Below, piece by piece: positions 7,869 to 16,226 of a stretch of 32,079 nt of DNA (the first letter of the stretch is position 1; each line of letters opens with the position of its first letter). The stretch is from a virus, in IMG/VR virus record IMGVR_UViG_3300036832_002130, positions 1 to 32,079 of that record; one strand, given 5' to 3'. Under the pieces are notes generated by a model. It was given only the letters and a program-made list of their open reading frames with translations, was not told where the DNA came from and made no database searches. Position numbers and translations under genes: made by a program.

Positions 7869-9655
7869 TATGCGAGCCTCACGATGTAGTTGAATGCGAT
7901 GTTTTTGACTGTGGTTTCGGCGTTACCGGCAGCGGCAACGGTCACCGTGTGGGAGTGCGCCCCGAGAGCGATGGAATGGGTGTGCGCCCCAATCCCGACG
8001 GTGTGGGTATGTAATCCGATGGCAACGGTATGCGCATGCGCGCCCGCGCTGGCCGCCGTACCACTGATGGAGTGGGTATGCGCCCCGGCGTCGGTGGTCG
8101 TGGTACTGGTGTCTTCGTATCCATTTTTCTGGAACGCATTGCGGTCGATATAGCGGTTATTCCCGCCGCCACCGTCCCGCCATGCACGCTGGGCGTGGTG
8201 GTGGTTCCCGGCGCTGGCTGCGGTTCCTGAGATACTGTGCGTGTGCGCACCGGTGTTATTCGAGGTTTTCGTCCCGTAATCAAAGGCGTTGCTGGTTTTG
8301 GTGCCATAGTCGAATGCACCGGTATTTTTGCTGCCGAGGTCGGTCGATGACGCACTCGCGCCGTGAGTATGAGATTTATTGCCGTCCTGCTCCTGCGACA
8401 ATACCGCACGACCGCTGGCCGGTTTGCCCTTAATCGTCCAGGTACGCATATCCGGGATAACGCCCGACGGGTAGGCTATCGCCAGCAGTGGGTAAACTGC
8501 TTTATCAAACGTCTGGCCCTGCATGAAAGCGTAACCGGTCAGAATACTGTCAGACGGCCACGCGACAGGGGCCCCGACCGGGAACGTGTCGGCGGGCGTC
8601 CACACGGTCCAGCCGCCGGTGGAATACTGGCTGCGGGAATAACTGCGCGATGAGTTGTACACGCAGTAAATCTGCGTAACCCCGGCGTTTTTATAAATAA
8701 CCAGCGTCCCGGCGCTGTTCTCGGGATAGTGTCGGGCGGTTGTTGCATTGGCGTTTGCGGGCTGGCAGTAAAGCCCCGGCTTTTTCAGCGTATCGAGGTC
8801 TTCCGCCTTCAGGCCGATGGCCTGCGTGTCGAAAATATCCTGCGAGGTCACACTGATGTCATCACTCAGCGCTTTTCCGTTCACTTTGCGCGTGGCCGGT
8901 ACGCGCTCATTGGCATTGTCATTCGCCGCTTTCACGGCCTTTGGGGTTGCGGCCAGCGTCTCGGATGGGCTGTCGGTGGCGCTGCTGAGTTGTACAATGC
9001 CTTTTTGCGTTGTGGTCGCGTCCTGCGCCGTGTATTTCTCTTTAGCGAGGTCATATGCCGCCTTGACGGCTTTCGGCGTCGCGGCGAGCGTCTCCGACGT
9101 GCTGTCGGTGGCGCTGCTCAGTTGGGTAAACCCTTTTTCTTTCAGCGTGGCATCAGGATGACGGCGTGACTGTTCATGCTCCGCGATTTTGTCATCCACA
9201 TAATCCTGCGTTGCCATCACCATCGAGGCATCGATAGCCAGCTCGACAGACTCAAGGTCTGACAGAATGATGACCATGCGCAGGGTCTGCGCCCGACCGG
9301 ACCCCTCTTCGAGTTTTGGCTTGTAGCTTTCGGCCATATTGCCGACGGCGACCAGCGTGCCGGTGTCGTCGTAGAGCCCCATTTCACGCAGCCAGAAGCC
9401 GCCCGTCTCCGGCGGGATCACCAGCTCCGCCACCACATAATTTTTATGTTTTTTGTCCTGGCTGATTTTGTTCAGGGCATTGCGCCAGACCTCATTAATC
9501 AGCGTTGTCTGCGTGGCATTCGGCTCCGGCAGCGTGCCGCCGCCATCCCCGACAGCCATCGCCACGATGTTGACCTTTTTGCCCCCCGGCACCAGTGCGG
9601 CCGCGAATTTTGCTGCCCCGGCCGTGGTGACAACGGTTTTATATTTCACTGTCAT
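7868..9655 (-). CDS. H: tail fibre protein H
   Basis: The 595-aa product is the receptor-binding fibre. The N-terminal 150 or so residues ([17 protein letters not shown] ... [13 protein letters not shown]) form the P2-type virion attachment domain. Two phage-fibre repeats ([22 protein letters not shown]) follow at about 175-245, then a variable shaft. A collar-like region starts [11 protein letters not shown], and a His-rich C-terminus has many HxH motifs (about 430-580) and ends [11 protein letters not shown]. HxH pairs in T4 gp37-like fibres bind iron ions along the trimer axis. P2 H is longer (669 aa), so the distal part has been exchanged. Confidence 0.94.
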   Translation of the reverse strand: MTVKYKTVVTTAGAAKFAAALVPGGKKVNIVAMAVGDGGGTLPEPNATQTTLINEVWRNALNKISQDKKHKNYVVAELVIPPETGGFWLREMGLYDDTGTLVAVGNMAESYKPKLEEGSGRAQTLRMVIILSDLESVELAIDASMVMATQDYVDDKIAEHEQSRRHPDATLKEKGFTQLSSATDSTSETLAATPKAVKAAYDLAKEKYTAQDATTTQKGIVQLSSATDSPSETLAATPKAVKAANDNANERVPATRKVNGKALSDDISVTSQDIFDTQAIGLKAEDLDTLKKPGLYCQPANANATTARHYPENSAGTLVIYKNAGVTQIYCVYNSSRSYSRSQYSTGGWTVWTPADTFPVGAPVAWPSDSILTGYAFMQGQTFDKAVYPLLAIAYPSGVIPDMRTWTIKGKPASGRAVLSQEQDGNKSHTHGASASSTDLGSKNTGAFDYGTKTSNAFDYGTKTSNNTGAHTHSISGTAASAGNHHHAQRAWRDGGGGNNRYIDRNAFQKNGYEDTSTTTTDAGAHTHSISGTAASAGAHAHTVAIGLHTHTVGIGAHTHSIALGAHSHTVTVAAAGNAETTVKNIAFNYIVRLA

Positions 9656-9666
9656 TCTGCTCTCAC

Positions 9667-10197
9667 TTAGCCCGGATAAACGGTCATGATGTCGCCGTCG
9701 TAACTGACGCCACCAGTGAAGAGATAACCGGCGACGTCCTGAATAATATTGAGCCCGATAAGGTGTCGGCTGGCGGGTTTGGCATCCGCGATGAGGCGCT
9801 CCATCTCGAGATACATTTCCTCGGTGATACCGGTTTCCAGTACGCCGATATCGAGGCGAAAGGTGCCGGGCGGGTCACGGGTTTCCCACCATTCCGTCAC
9901 GTTAATCACATACCCCAGCGGCTCGACCACACGCCGCACGGCACCGATGGTGCCTTTGCGACTGTGAATATAAAAAGCAGCCCGGATCACCTCACGTTTG
10001 GTCTCTTCCGGCCAGTCACTGTCCCAACGGTCGACCGAGTACGCCCACGCCAGCCACGGCAGCAGATTCACCGGGCAGTTGTCCGGGCTCCAGAGTCGGC
10101 GCAGCGGGACCGGGATATTTTCAATTTCCGCACAGGCGCGGGCAGCAGCGACCTCCAGCGGGGATGACCCGACCGGCAGCAGACGAACATTACTCAT
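9667..10197 (-). CDS. I: baseplate wedge protein I
   Basis: With ATG at 10197 the product is 176 aa, the P2 gpI length, starting [15 protein letters not shown]. The ATG lies in ATGAGTAA and overlaps the J stop by 8 nt, which supports this start over a longer upstream option. Family segments are [14 protein letters not shown] and [19 protein letters not shown]. It builds the baseplate wedge with J and W. Confidence 0.95.
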   Translation of the reverse strand: MSNVRLLPVGSSPLEVAAARACAEIENIPVPLRRLWSPDNCPVNLLPWLAWAYSVDRWDSDWPEETKREVIRAAFYIHSRKGTIGAVRRVVEPLGYVINVTEWWETRDPPGTFRLDIGVLETGITEEMYLEMERLIADAKPASRHLIGLNIIQDVAGYLFTGGVSYDGDIMTVYPG

Positions 10198-11098
10198 CGG
10201 AACCCCCGAGCCGGATTTGATACGCGGTGCAGAAAGACGCCTGCGTTTTATCGAGCACGATGTCAGCGGCCGGTGCCGCCAGCTCGACCCGCTGCACGCC
10301 TTCCACATGCAGCGCGGCGTAAATGGCTGACTGACGAATGTCGCGCCCGAGGCGATGCTGAGCGCTGATATAGGCTTTCAGTTTCGCTTCAGCCGCGGCG
10401 GTAATGGGCTCACTTTCCGGGCCGGGGTAGATGTAGAGCGTGGCATCGATGGTGTAATCGACAATCGCCGCCGACTGGACCGTCACCCGGTCGGCAACCG
10501 GTCGCACGTCTTCATCGTTGAGCGCGTTACGCACCACCGCAAGCAGATTTTCAGACGCTGCGCCATTGTTTTCACGAGAAAGTACGGAAACGGACACACA
10601 CGCAGGTTCAGGGCTGACGACCGAAATGTCGGCGACCCGGCCATCGGCGCTGCGACCGTGAAACTCATACGCCCCCACCGGCCCCGCGACGCTCAGGCCC
10701 TCAAACGCCTGTTGTGCGCGCAGTCGAAAATCGGTGTCAGACTCCATCACCGCCGGGGTCGGCGGGAGTGTGGTATCGTCAGCCGGGCTGATAATCAGGC
10801 GCGTGGTATTGGTGTTGGCGGCCATCACATCGAGGTCATTCTTTTCGGCATAAGCCAGTGTGACGGCCAGTGCCGCCTCATTTACCCGCTGACGCCAGAG
10901 CACTTCCCGGTAGGCGTTTTCTTCCAGGTATTTGACCAGCGGGTCAGACTCCAGTGCGAGCGTGCGGGCAATGGCCTCCTGCTGGTCTTCCGGGTAGAGC
11001 GAAATAAGGGTCGCCTTTCGTTCAGCAAGGATGGATTCATAATTCAGCGTTTCCACCACGTCGGGCGCGGGGAGCTGGCTCAGGTCTATAATGGCCAT
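10190..11098 (-). CDS. J: baseplate wedge protein J
   Basis: The 302-aa product has the length of P2 gpJ and belongs to the T4 gp6-like baseplate J family. It starts with the typical IDLSQLPAPDVVETLNYESIL. FRLRAQQAFEGLSVAGPVGAYEFHGRSADG is the conserved centre. It lies between W (4-bp gap) and I (overlap). Confidence 0.96.
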   Translation of the reverse strand: MAIIDLSQLPAPDVVETLNYESILAERKATLISLYPEDQQEAIARTLALESDPLVKYLEENAYREVLWRQRVNEAALAVTLAYAEKNDLDVMAANTNTTRLIISPADDTTLPPTPAVMESDTDFRLRAQQAFEGLSVAGPVGAYEFHGRSADGRVADISVVSPEPACVSVSVLSRENNGAASENLLAVVRNALNDEDVRPVADRVTVQSAAIVDYTIDATLYIYPGPESEPITAAAEAKLKAYISAQHRLGRDIRQSAIYAALHVEGVQRVELAAPAADIVLDKTQASFCTAYQIRLGGSDE

Positions 11099-11102
11099 AG
11101 GT

Positions 11103-11450
11103 TCAACTCACGGGAATGGTCAGGGATAACGGGGCGCTGCTGCCTTTGATAACGCCTGTCAGCTCAACCATCATCTGACCGTTAAACTGGCGCTCAATCG
11201 TCAGCGACGTGAGGGTGACACGCGGCTCCCACTTCAGCAGCGCCATGTAACAGGCGCACATCAACTGGAGATCCAGCGCATCGTTTTGTGGCATATCTAT
11301 CAGGGTGGAGAGTAACGAACCATATTCACGACGCATCACCCTCGACCCGATCGGCGTGCGCAGGATGTCACTCATGCTCTGGCGAATATGGTCAGCGTCG
11401 GTGATGGTGCGCCCGGTATCGCGATGCATGCCGATATAACGACTCGTCAT
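11103..11450 (-). CDS. W: baseplate wedge protein W (gp25-like)
   Basis: The 115-aa product, same length as P2 gpW, is a T4 gp25-like wedge protein with lysozyme-related fold ancestry. It has the family block DIRQSMSDILRTPIGSRVMRREYGS (written with one variation here: DHIRQ) and EPRV. It overlaps the V stop by 4 nt (ATGA). Confidence 0.95.
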   Translation of the reverse strand: MTSRYIGMHRDTGRTITDADHIRQSMSDILRTPIGSRVMRREYGSLLSTLIDMPQNDALDLQLMCACYMALLKWEPRVTLTSLTIERQFNGQMMVELTGVIKGSSAPLSLTIPVS

Positions 11451-12088
11451 TTTGTGCCCTCCGTCCGGCTGTTACCGCGTTCGACGCCGCCGTGGTCGTG
11501 GTCATCCACCTGCACGCCGTTGGAGGTAAATTTTCCGCCCGCATGTTCGATGTCACCACTCATCTTCCCGCCCTTCTGTACCTCAAGCGTGCCGGTGATG
11601 AGTTTGTTGGTACACACGACTTCGGGCGTATCTAGCGTGATGCGAGTGTCGGCCTTAATCAGCACGACAGGCACCGTGGCGGTGATGGACTCTTTTGCGG
11701 TGACGTCTGCAGTGGTAATGCCGCTAACCAAAAGCGCCCCGGTGTCGGGTTCGTACTCAATAACCGCGCCGTCAGGAAAGGCAATATGAAACGCATCAGC
11801 AGAGGCCGAAGGGGCGGGAAAGTCATCAGAGAAAATGGCTGGCAGGACAAAAGCAGTATCGAGCTCACCACCCACAGCCAGAATGAGTACCTGCTCCCCC
11901 ACCGAAGGAGCCCACCACGTGCGCGAGCGCCCGGCGCGGGAAGTCAGCCAGTTAAGCCATGTCGTTTGTATCCCACCGGTCTGGACGCGACATAATCCCT
12001 CATCGAGAGCAACAGCGGTCACAACGCCGGTGCGGATAAGATTACGGATCGCGCGAGCGATATCCTGAAAAGAGGTTAAAGTATTCAT
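11447..12088 (-). CDS. V: baseplate central spike protein V
   Basis: The 213-aa product is the membrane-piercing tail spike. An OB-fold N-terminal region (AGRSRTWWAPSVGEQVLILAVGGELD) leads into a beta-helical stem (TADVTAKESITATVPVVLIKADTRITLDTPEVVCTN). The tip carries HDH (VDDHDHGG), matching the His pair that binds iron at the P2 gpV apex. No good ribosome site precedes the ATG (the upstream sequence is CCTTTCCCC). The upstream gap is altered by the adjacent insertion, so its late promoter is unclear. Confidence 0.95.
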   Translation of the reverse strand: MNTLTSFQDIARAIRNLIRTGVVTAVALDEGLCRVQTGGIQTTWLNWLTSRAGRSRTWWAPSVGEQVLILAVGGELDTAFVLPAIFSDDFPAPSASADAFHIAFPDGAVIEYEPDTGALLVSGITTADVTAKESITATVPVVLIKADTRITLDTPEVVCTNKLITGTLEVQKGGKMSGDIEHAGGKFTSNGVQVDDHDHGGVERGNSRTEGTK

Positions 12089-12166
12089 GGGGAAAGGATG
12101 CCGTCGGGTGCGGCTAGCGGCAATCGAGCGAGGTTTTATCAGTGGCTACACAACGATACTTGTTTA

Positions 12167-12248
12167 TGGAGTTACACCTGAACGTTAGTTTTTTAGAATC
12201 TGTCTTTCAAGAGATATTCATTTAGAATAAACTTTCTATGTAACTCCA
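12167..12248. repeat. 10-bp inverted repeat at the edge of the AT-rich insertion
   Basis: TGGAGTTACA (12167-12176) and TGTAACTCCA (12239-12248) are perfect inverted copies separated by 62 AT-rich bases. They lie between V and the opposite-strand 285-aa gene. They could be a regulator site, an mRNA structure or a trace of the insertion. Confidence 0.55.
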
Positions 12249-12281
12249 CACGCTTGCAGTAAGCCTGGGCAAGGAAAAAAA

Positions 12282-13139
12282 ATGTTTGAAGAAATCTTAA
12301 AATGGGTAGGTAGTGTATTAGCATCTACAGCTGTATTTGGTATCGTCGTATACTTGATGCGCTCTACTCTAACAAAGCTAATCGGTAAATCCATAGAGCA
12401 TCGCTTTGATAAGAAAATAGAAAGTTTCAAGGCGGAAATCAGAGGTAATGAAAAGGAGTTTGAGCAAATAAGGGCATTCATGGGTTCAATACGTAAAGAA
12501 AGAGATTCTACACTTCAAGCCAAACGCTTCGAGGCTGCTGAAACCCTAATGCGTCAACGTCAATTTCTTGGTCAATTTACCATGCTTGTTGAATATGTAA
12601 AAATGCTTAACATGGAAGAAATATTAAAAAATAGAAACGATCCTCAAATCGCCAAATTCATTAAGGCTCTTACTGATCCTGTTGACATAGATGAAAAACT
12701 CAAAATTTATGGAACATTCGACAGGACAATGACAGATCTGTACCTTAGTGAACGTATAAAAAAGCTTTTTGAAACATATCAATATATAATGCTAAATGCG
12801 GTTATGATTATGAAGATTCTCAGCCTCCCAAATTTAGACATAAACCCTGATTTATTTAAAAAAGACAGCATTAAAAATATGGTCATCGAATTGGCCCCGC
12901 TATCCAAAGAAGGCTTTGATCAATTTGGTGACAGTTACGCATTCCACTGGACAAACTATTTTTACACTGAAATATTAACAGAATTACGAAATGAATTATT
13001 AGGAATAACTAGTATGTCAAAGGATACTGAAGCGGCTACCCAACTAGCATTGGATTCACGACGAGCACAAATTAGCTTGCATGCAATTTTTGAAAAAAGC
13101 GGTCTTTCAGAAGACCTGATCAAGTCTGACGCGAGATAA
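12282..13139 (+). CDS. membrane-anchored coiled-coil protein (cargo)
   Basis: The 285-aa product has one N-terminal transmembrane helix (about residues 7-26) and a basic segment. A highly charged coiled coil follows at about 38-95 (pattern KKIESFKAEIRGNEKEFEQI ... KRFEAAETL), then a mostly helical soluble domain to the C-terminus. ATG at 12282 follows AAGGA at 7 nt. The gene is clearly more AT-rich than its neighbours and runs opposite to the late operon, between V and S, which are adjacent in P2. I do not recognise a named family. The anchor, coiled coil and helical-domain plan resembles membrane proteins often seen on mobile islands. A lysogenic-conversion or anti-phage role is inferred from position only. 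Confidence 0.85.
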   Translation: MFEEILKWVGSVLASTAVFGIVVYLMRSTLTKLIGKSIEHRFDKKIESFKAEIRGNEKEFEQIRAFMGSIRKERDSTLQAKRFEAAETLMRQRQFLGQFTMLVEYVKMLNMEEILKNRNDPQIAKFIKALTDPVDIDEKLKIYGTFDRTMTDLYLSERIKKLFETYQYIMLNAVMIMKILSLPNLDINPDLFKKDSIKNMVIELAPLSKEGFDQFGDSYAFHWTNYFYTEILTELRNELLGITSMSKDTEAATQLALDSRRAQISLHAIFEKSGLSEDLIKSDAR

Positions 13140-13288
13140 ATAGCACCCAACAACACAACAAACCATTTCGCAATAATATTATTATTTGCAAGGACGGTGA
13201 ATTAGAAGTAAATAATCCACCACCCTTGCACAGGCTAAATTAGCAACCTGATAACTTGAAAAAATAATTATAATGCCTTGCTGATATT

Positions 13289-13744
13289 CTAAGATACTTC
13301 TTCTAGATGCATTAAGATAAACCCTTCGATAACATTATTATCATCCTTGGTTAATCCAAGTAACTGGCGTTCAGCATATTGTACTTCCTGAGCATGTGCA
13401 TTCGGCCGGTCTTTGAGTCCGAGCTGATGAATCTGTGCAATACGCTGCACCTTCCCGGTAAATTCCACAACAGCCGCCTCGTCACTGCCGGTGGCTTTCA
13501 TGTAGCGATTGGTGCGAAGCTTTGCGAACATCTCACGCTTAACCCTGCCCTTTTTGGTTCTGACCGGCTGGCGCTTACGGGCGGCATACGGAGTGCCGTC
13601 CGGTGCGGTCTGCGTTTTAATACGACGTTGCTGTGAAGTGCGCAGCTTCTTCGCAATGTCAGCCGCCATCCGTCGACGATTCGTCGGTGACAGCGCGGCA
13701 ATCAGCCCCGCCAGCCGGTTATCAAAGGCTTTAAATTCATTCAT
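13289..13744 (-). CDS. S: tail completion protein S
   Basis: The 151-aa product is the P2 gpS type (150 aa), acting with R at tail completion. The N-terminus (NEFKAFDNRLAGLIAAL, RRRMAADIAKKLRTSQQRR, APDGTPYAARK) is standard. The last 40-45 residues are encoded by distinctly AT-rich DNA with different codon use (from about 13415 downward), and the C-terminus is ERQLLGLTKDDNNVIEGFIL... The recombination boundary of the neighbouring insertion therefore appears to fall inside this gene. Confidence 0.92.
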   Translation of the reverse strand: MNEFKAFDNRLAGLIAALSPTNRRRMAADIAKKLRTSQQRRIKTQTAPDGTPYAARKRQPVRTKKGRVKREMFAKLRTNRYMKATGSDEAAVVEFTGKVQRIAQIHQLGLKDRPNAHAQEVQYAERQLLGLTKDDNNVIEGFILMHLEEVS

Positions 13745-14204
13745 TCCATTCGCTCACAAGCTCGCCGTGAACATAGAGCTGCATCGGTCGGGTCACAGGC
13801 TCGGGCGGCTGCGGCTCGGGGGCATGCTCGATGTGCAGCTCGACTCCGACCTCTTTGACTATTGTGCGCTCGCTCAGTAACAGGCTGATGCTGAGGTCAA
13901 TGCTGTCGTCGTTGTTAATATCAGCTTCATAGGTGAAACCACGCTTGCGCCCTTCATCGGTGGTCATGATGTCGGCCTGATTAACCCGCAACCACGCCTG
14001 AATCGGCACGAGGATCAGGTCTATATCCCCCGGAAAATCCGTCACGATGACGTTAAGCGTGTACTGATTTTCAAACGACAGCGATGTGGCGAGCGTCGAG
14101 GCCAGTTTTCCGTTATCGATAAACACACGCAGCATTTCGGGGTTGGTTTTCAATACTGGCACGGCATCAGTTAAGGCCTTGCGCAGACTCGTCGGTTTGA
14201 GCAT
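13737..14204 (-). CDS. R: tail completion protein R
   Basis: The 155-aa product matches P2 gpR in length. It starts MLKPTSLRKALTDAVP and contains FIDNGKLASTLATSLSFE and VTDFPGD. It overlaps lysC upstream by 38 nt and S downstream by 8 nt. Confidence 0.95.
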   Translation of the reverse strand: MLKPTSLRKALTDAVPVLKTNPEMLRVFIDNGKLASTLATSLSFENQYTLNVIVTDFPGDIDLILVPIQAWLRVNQADIMTTDEGRKRGFTYEADINNDDSIDLSISLLLSERTIVKEVGVELHIEHAPEPQPPEPVTRPMQLYVHGELVSEWNE

Positions 14205-14457
14205 CTGTTTTGTCCTGGCATTCTTTTATCGTTTCGACCTGAAGCGCACAGCTTTCGAGCGCGGTTTCGAGCTGGCGAATATCGGCGCTCAGGTCACCAT
14301 TAGTGAGCGGATTACTCCCCGGCATCGGGCACAGACTCACCCTCGGGCAGGCGTTCAGCACAACGACCGGCTGATGCACAGGGGGCGCGTCGGTGCAGGC
14401 CGCGCACAACATCAGGCAGCTCAGTAGCGTACCAGCGCCGTAAATCTTCGTTTTCAT
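14167..14457 (-). CDS. lysC: outer-membrane spanin LysC (Rz1-like)
   Basis: The 96-aa product has a signal peptide with a lipobox-like end (about residues 9-21, LMLCAAC, likely lipidated Cys21) and a short Pro-containing region. It is read in another frame inside and beyond lysB, the classic embedded/overlapping Rz/Rz1 layout. With LysB it joins inner and outer membranes and destroys the outer membrane at lysis. Confidence 0.88.
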   Translation of the reverse strand: MKTKIYGAGTLLSCLMLCAACTDAPPVHQPVVVLNACPRVSLCPMPGSNPLTNGDLSADIRQLETALESCALQVETIKECQDKTDAQTDESAQGLN

Positions 14458-14725
14458 TGAGTAGCCTCGTGATGGTTTGCTCGCGACGCTGCGCGCGCTT
14501 TGCCGCAGTGTCGAGTTTCTGGCGCAGTTTTACCTGCGCCCGGTCATTGTCGGCACTCAGGCGCTGCGCGGTAATGAGCTGGTCTTTCAGCATGTCGACA
14601 GTGCGTTTCTGGTCAGTGGCGACGTCGTTTGCCCGGTTAAACGAGCGGCTGAGTTTGCTGTTCTCATGCTTCAGCCAGGCCAGCGCCACGACGGCCAGAG
14701 CCAGTAAAATAATCAGTGTTTTCAT
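14312..14725 (-). CDS. lysB: inner-membrane spanin LysB (Rz-like)
   Basis: From ATG 14725 the product is 137 aa. It has an N-terminal membrane anchor (residues 2-15) and a long periplasmic coiled coil (about 18-100) with TRLLNENEDLRRWYATELPD, a common Rz/LysB motif. The start was chosen because ATG overlaps the endolysin stop as ATGA and gives a clean anchor. A GTG 27 bases upstream only adds residues before the helix. Confidence 0.9.
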   Translation of the reverse strand: MKTLIILLALAVVALAWLKHENSKLSRSFNRANDVATDQKRTVDMLKDQLITAQRLSADNDRAQVKLRQKLDTAAKRAQRREQTITRLLNENEDLRRWYATELPDVVRGLHRRAPCASAGRCAERLPEGESVPDAGE

Positions 14726-15231
14726 TTTGCCCCCTGCACACAGCGCGACCATTCCCGGACGCGACGGTTTTCAAGTCCGGTGTTTTTAACCCCGTTCACA
14801 TACACCCATCGGCCGAGCTGGTCGCATGCCTGCCCCCACTGCTGACGTTTGATAAACGAGACCAGCGTCGAGCGACAGGCCGCACCGGTGCCGACGTTAA
14901 AGGCGAAGCTGACGAGCGCGTCATAGACCGGCTGCGGCATTTTGACCGGTGCGCACACTGCCAGCCGCCGCTCAGTGCTGAGCACATCGGCGACCAGATT
15001 TGCCGCCGCCTGACGCTCGGTGATGTCGCGTTTCGGAACCACCCCGGCAGTGTGGCCGATGCCTGATGTCCACACGCCCGCGCTGCACTGATAGGGGCGC
15101 AACCGGCACCCTTCAAGGTCTGCAATCAGGGCAAGACCGTCTGGCGAGGTATTCAGCAGACGAAAATCAGGCACCAGTGCCGCCAGCGCCAGCACGACGG
15201 CCACACTGCAACGTTTAACGACTGAGGCCAC
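14722..15231 (-). CDS. endolysin, GH24 muramidase with signal-anchor-release N-terminus
   Basis: The 169-aa product is a T4-lysozyme-like muramidase cutting peptidoglycan. The catalytic triad has the spacing Glu40-8aa-Cys49-5aa-Thr55 (E GCRLRPYQ C SAGVW T), with GIGHT after it. Cys replaces Asp in the second position, as in the E-8aa-D/C-5aa-T group. The N-terminus has KR, Cys8 and a weakly hydrophobic Ala/Val/Leu segment (9-22), typical of a SAR domain that is exported in the membrane and later released. P2 K is, as I remember it, an unrelated lambda R-like enzyme, so this is a lysis-module replacement. No lysA lies between this gene and lysB. Confidence 0.9.
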   Translation of the reverse strand: MASVVKRCSVAVVLALAALVPDFRLLNTSPDGLALIADLEGCRLRPYQCSAGVWTSGIGHTAGVVPKRDITERQAAANLVADVLSTERRLAVCAPVKMPQPVYDALVSFAFNVGTGAACRSTLVSFIKRQQWGQACDQLGRWVYVNGVKNTGLENRRVREWSRCVQGAK

Positions 15232-15424
15232 GCATTACCCCCTTATCGATTCCGGCAGCAACGAGATAGCGGTACGTCTGGCGGCGGTACCAGAAATTCA
15301 CCAGCGCGGTGAAAATGGCGCAACCGCCGCCGACATAGAGCGCGAGTTTTTCCGGTGTCTGCGTGCCGAAATAGGCCAGCGCCACGGAAAACCAGTACGT
15401 CAGAAAAGTTGTGATTTTTTCCAT
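15215..15424 (-). CDS. small holin, two transmembrane segments
   Basis: From ATG 15424 the product is 69 aa (MEKITTFLTY...). It has hydrophobic segments at about 5-20 and 27-46 and a basic C-terminal tail. The GTG 12 bases upstream overlaps the stop of X and is less likely. The start and two-helix layout resemble lambdoid class II holins of the lysis protein S/S21 type. With a SAR-type endolysin a small-hole holin that only depolarises the membrane would be enough, so pinholin behaviour is plausible (inference). P2 Y has a different, larger type. Confidence 0.83.
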   Translation of the reverse strand: MEKITTFLTYWFSVALAYFGTQTPEKLALYVGGGCAIFTALVNFWYRRQTYRYLVAAGIDKGVMRGLSR

Positions 15425-15426
15425 CG

Positions 15427-15630
15427 TTAATCCCACAGGTTGACGGTCTCCGTGACAGGGGCCGTGTCGACGTCCGGCAAGCTGACCCGCGTACCATGCG
15501 GCAGAATCGCCCCCAGTTCGGCGAGTCCCGGATTAGCCTCAAGCACGGCCTCGACAATGCCCCCGGTGCGCCCGTAGTGACGAAAGCACAGGGCATCGAG
15601 GGTGTCGCCCTGCTGCGCGATGACGTTCAT
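15427..15630 (-). CDS. X: tail protein X (LysM-like)
   Basis: ATG 15630 gives 67 aa starting MNVIAQQGDTLDALCFRHYG, the P2 gpX/LysM-like pattern, with VLEANPGLAELG and LPHGTRVSLPD. The start overlaps the stop of L by one base (TGATG). A longer upstream reading to 15699 would sit wholly inside L. Gene X is needed for tail assembly. Confidence 0.94.
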   Translation of the reverse strand: MNVIAQQGDTLDALCFRHYGRTGGIVEAVLEANPGLAELGAILPHGTRVSLPDVDTAPVTETVNLWD

Positions 15631-16130
15631 CAGATTTGCCCCACGATGCAGCGGGCCTTGTCCTGAATACGGGCCACGGACCAGCGCATATCCCGCCACA
15701 TCTCATCGATGGTGCTGTCGATGCTGTCGGCCTTTTTGTCGCCTTTGGCGCTCGCATCCACCCCGCGATAACGCTCATAGAGCGTGGCGGTGGTCATCGC
15801 ACACACCGCGTTGAAGTAGTGGAAAACGCGCACGCTCTCGCCATCAAGTTCGTCGGTGGGTACATCCTCAAGACGGGCATAACCGGCATCACGCTGAAGG
15901 TCACGCCACTCACGCAACTCGGCGTTAGTTTCCGCTATTCCGGCCTTAATCGCCCGGCGCAGTCGTACAGGGGAAACCGTCTGCTCAAGGCGCATTTCTT
16001 CCCTCACTCGCTTCGGATCCACATCCGGGAAAAAGGCGGTATTTTTAATCACCGGTTCCGCTTCCGGCACGGGTGGGATAACCACCGTCTCGCGCTTTTG
16101 CGTCGGGTTGTTTACTACTAGCGTCGTCAT
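15630..16130 (-). CDS. L: head completion protein L
   Basis: The 166-aa product is the P2 gpL head-tail connector/head completion family. Conserved segments are FFPDVDPKRVREEMRLEQTVSPVRLRRAI, NAELREWR and YARLEDVP. A C-terminal SVARIQDKARCIVGQI ends it. It comes after M with a 96-bp gap that contains a strong stem-loop. Confidence 0.93.
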   Translation of the reverse strand: MTTLVVNNPTQKRETVVIPPVPEAEPVIKNTAFFPDVDPKRVREEMRLEQTVSPVRLRRAIKAGIAETNAELREWRDLQRDAGYARLEDVPTDELDGESVRVFHYFNAVCAMTTATLYERYRGVDASAKGDKKADSIDSTIDEMWRDMRWSVARIQDKARCIVGQI

Positions 16131-16159
16131 GACTACCTCGGAAATAGGTGGGCGGTGGA

Positions 16160-16200
16160 CGCTGGCCTCAGTTCGGGTGAAACACCGACATCGGCCAGCG
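16160..16200. other. intercistronic stem-loop between M and L
   Basis: CGCTGGCC (16160-16167) pairs perfectly with GGCCAGCG (16193-16200). A second short stem (GGTG AAA CACC) lies in the loop. No T-run follows on minus, so it is more likely an RNA-processing or stability element than a terminator. Confidence 0.55.
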
Positions 16201-16226
16201 TGCCGCCCGGCGCGGGGCGCATTCTG

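Noticed and set aside
8030-8600. possible tandem repeat array or CRISPR-like pattern in H
   Set aside because: The repeats code for HxH and Gly-rich fibre motifs in frame and are not separated by unique spacers.
10355-11149. 264-aa plus ORF opposite J
   Set aside because: Arg/His/Gly-rich shadow of baseplate gene J, with no ribosome site or motif.
12133-12154. possible Ogr site for V (TGT-N12-AAC)
   Set aside because: Half-site match is poor and -55 spacing would place the transcript start at the V start codon itself.
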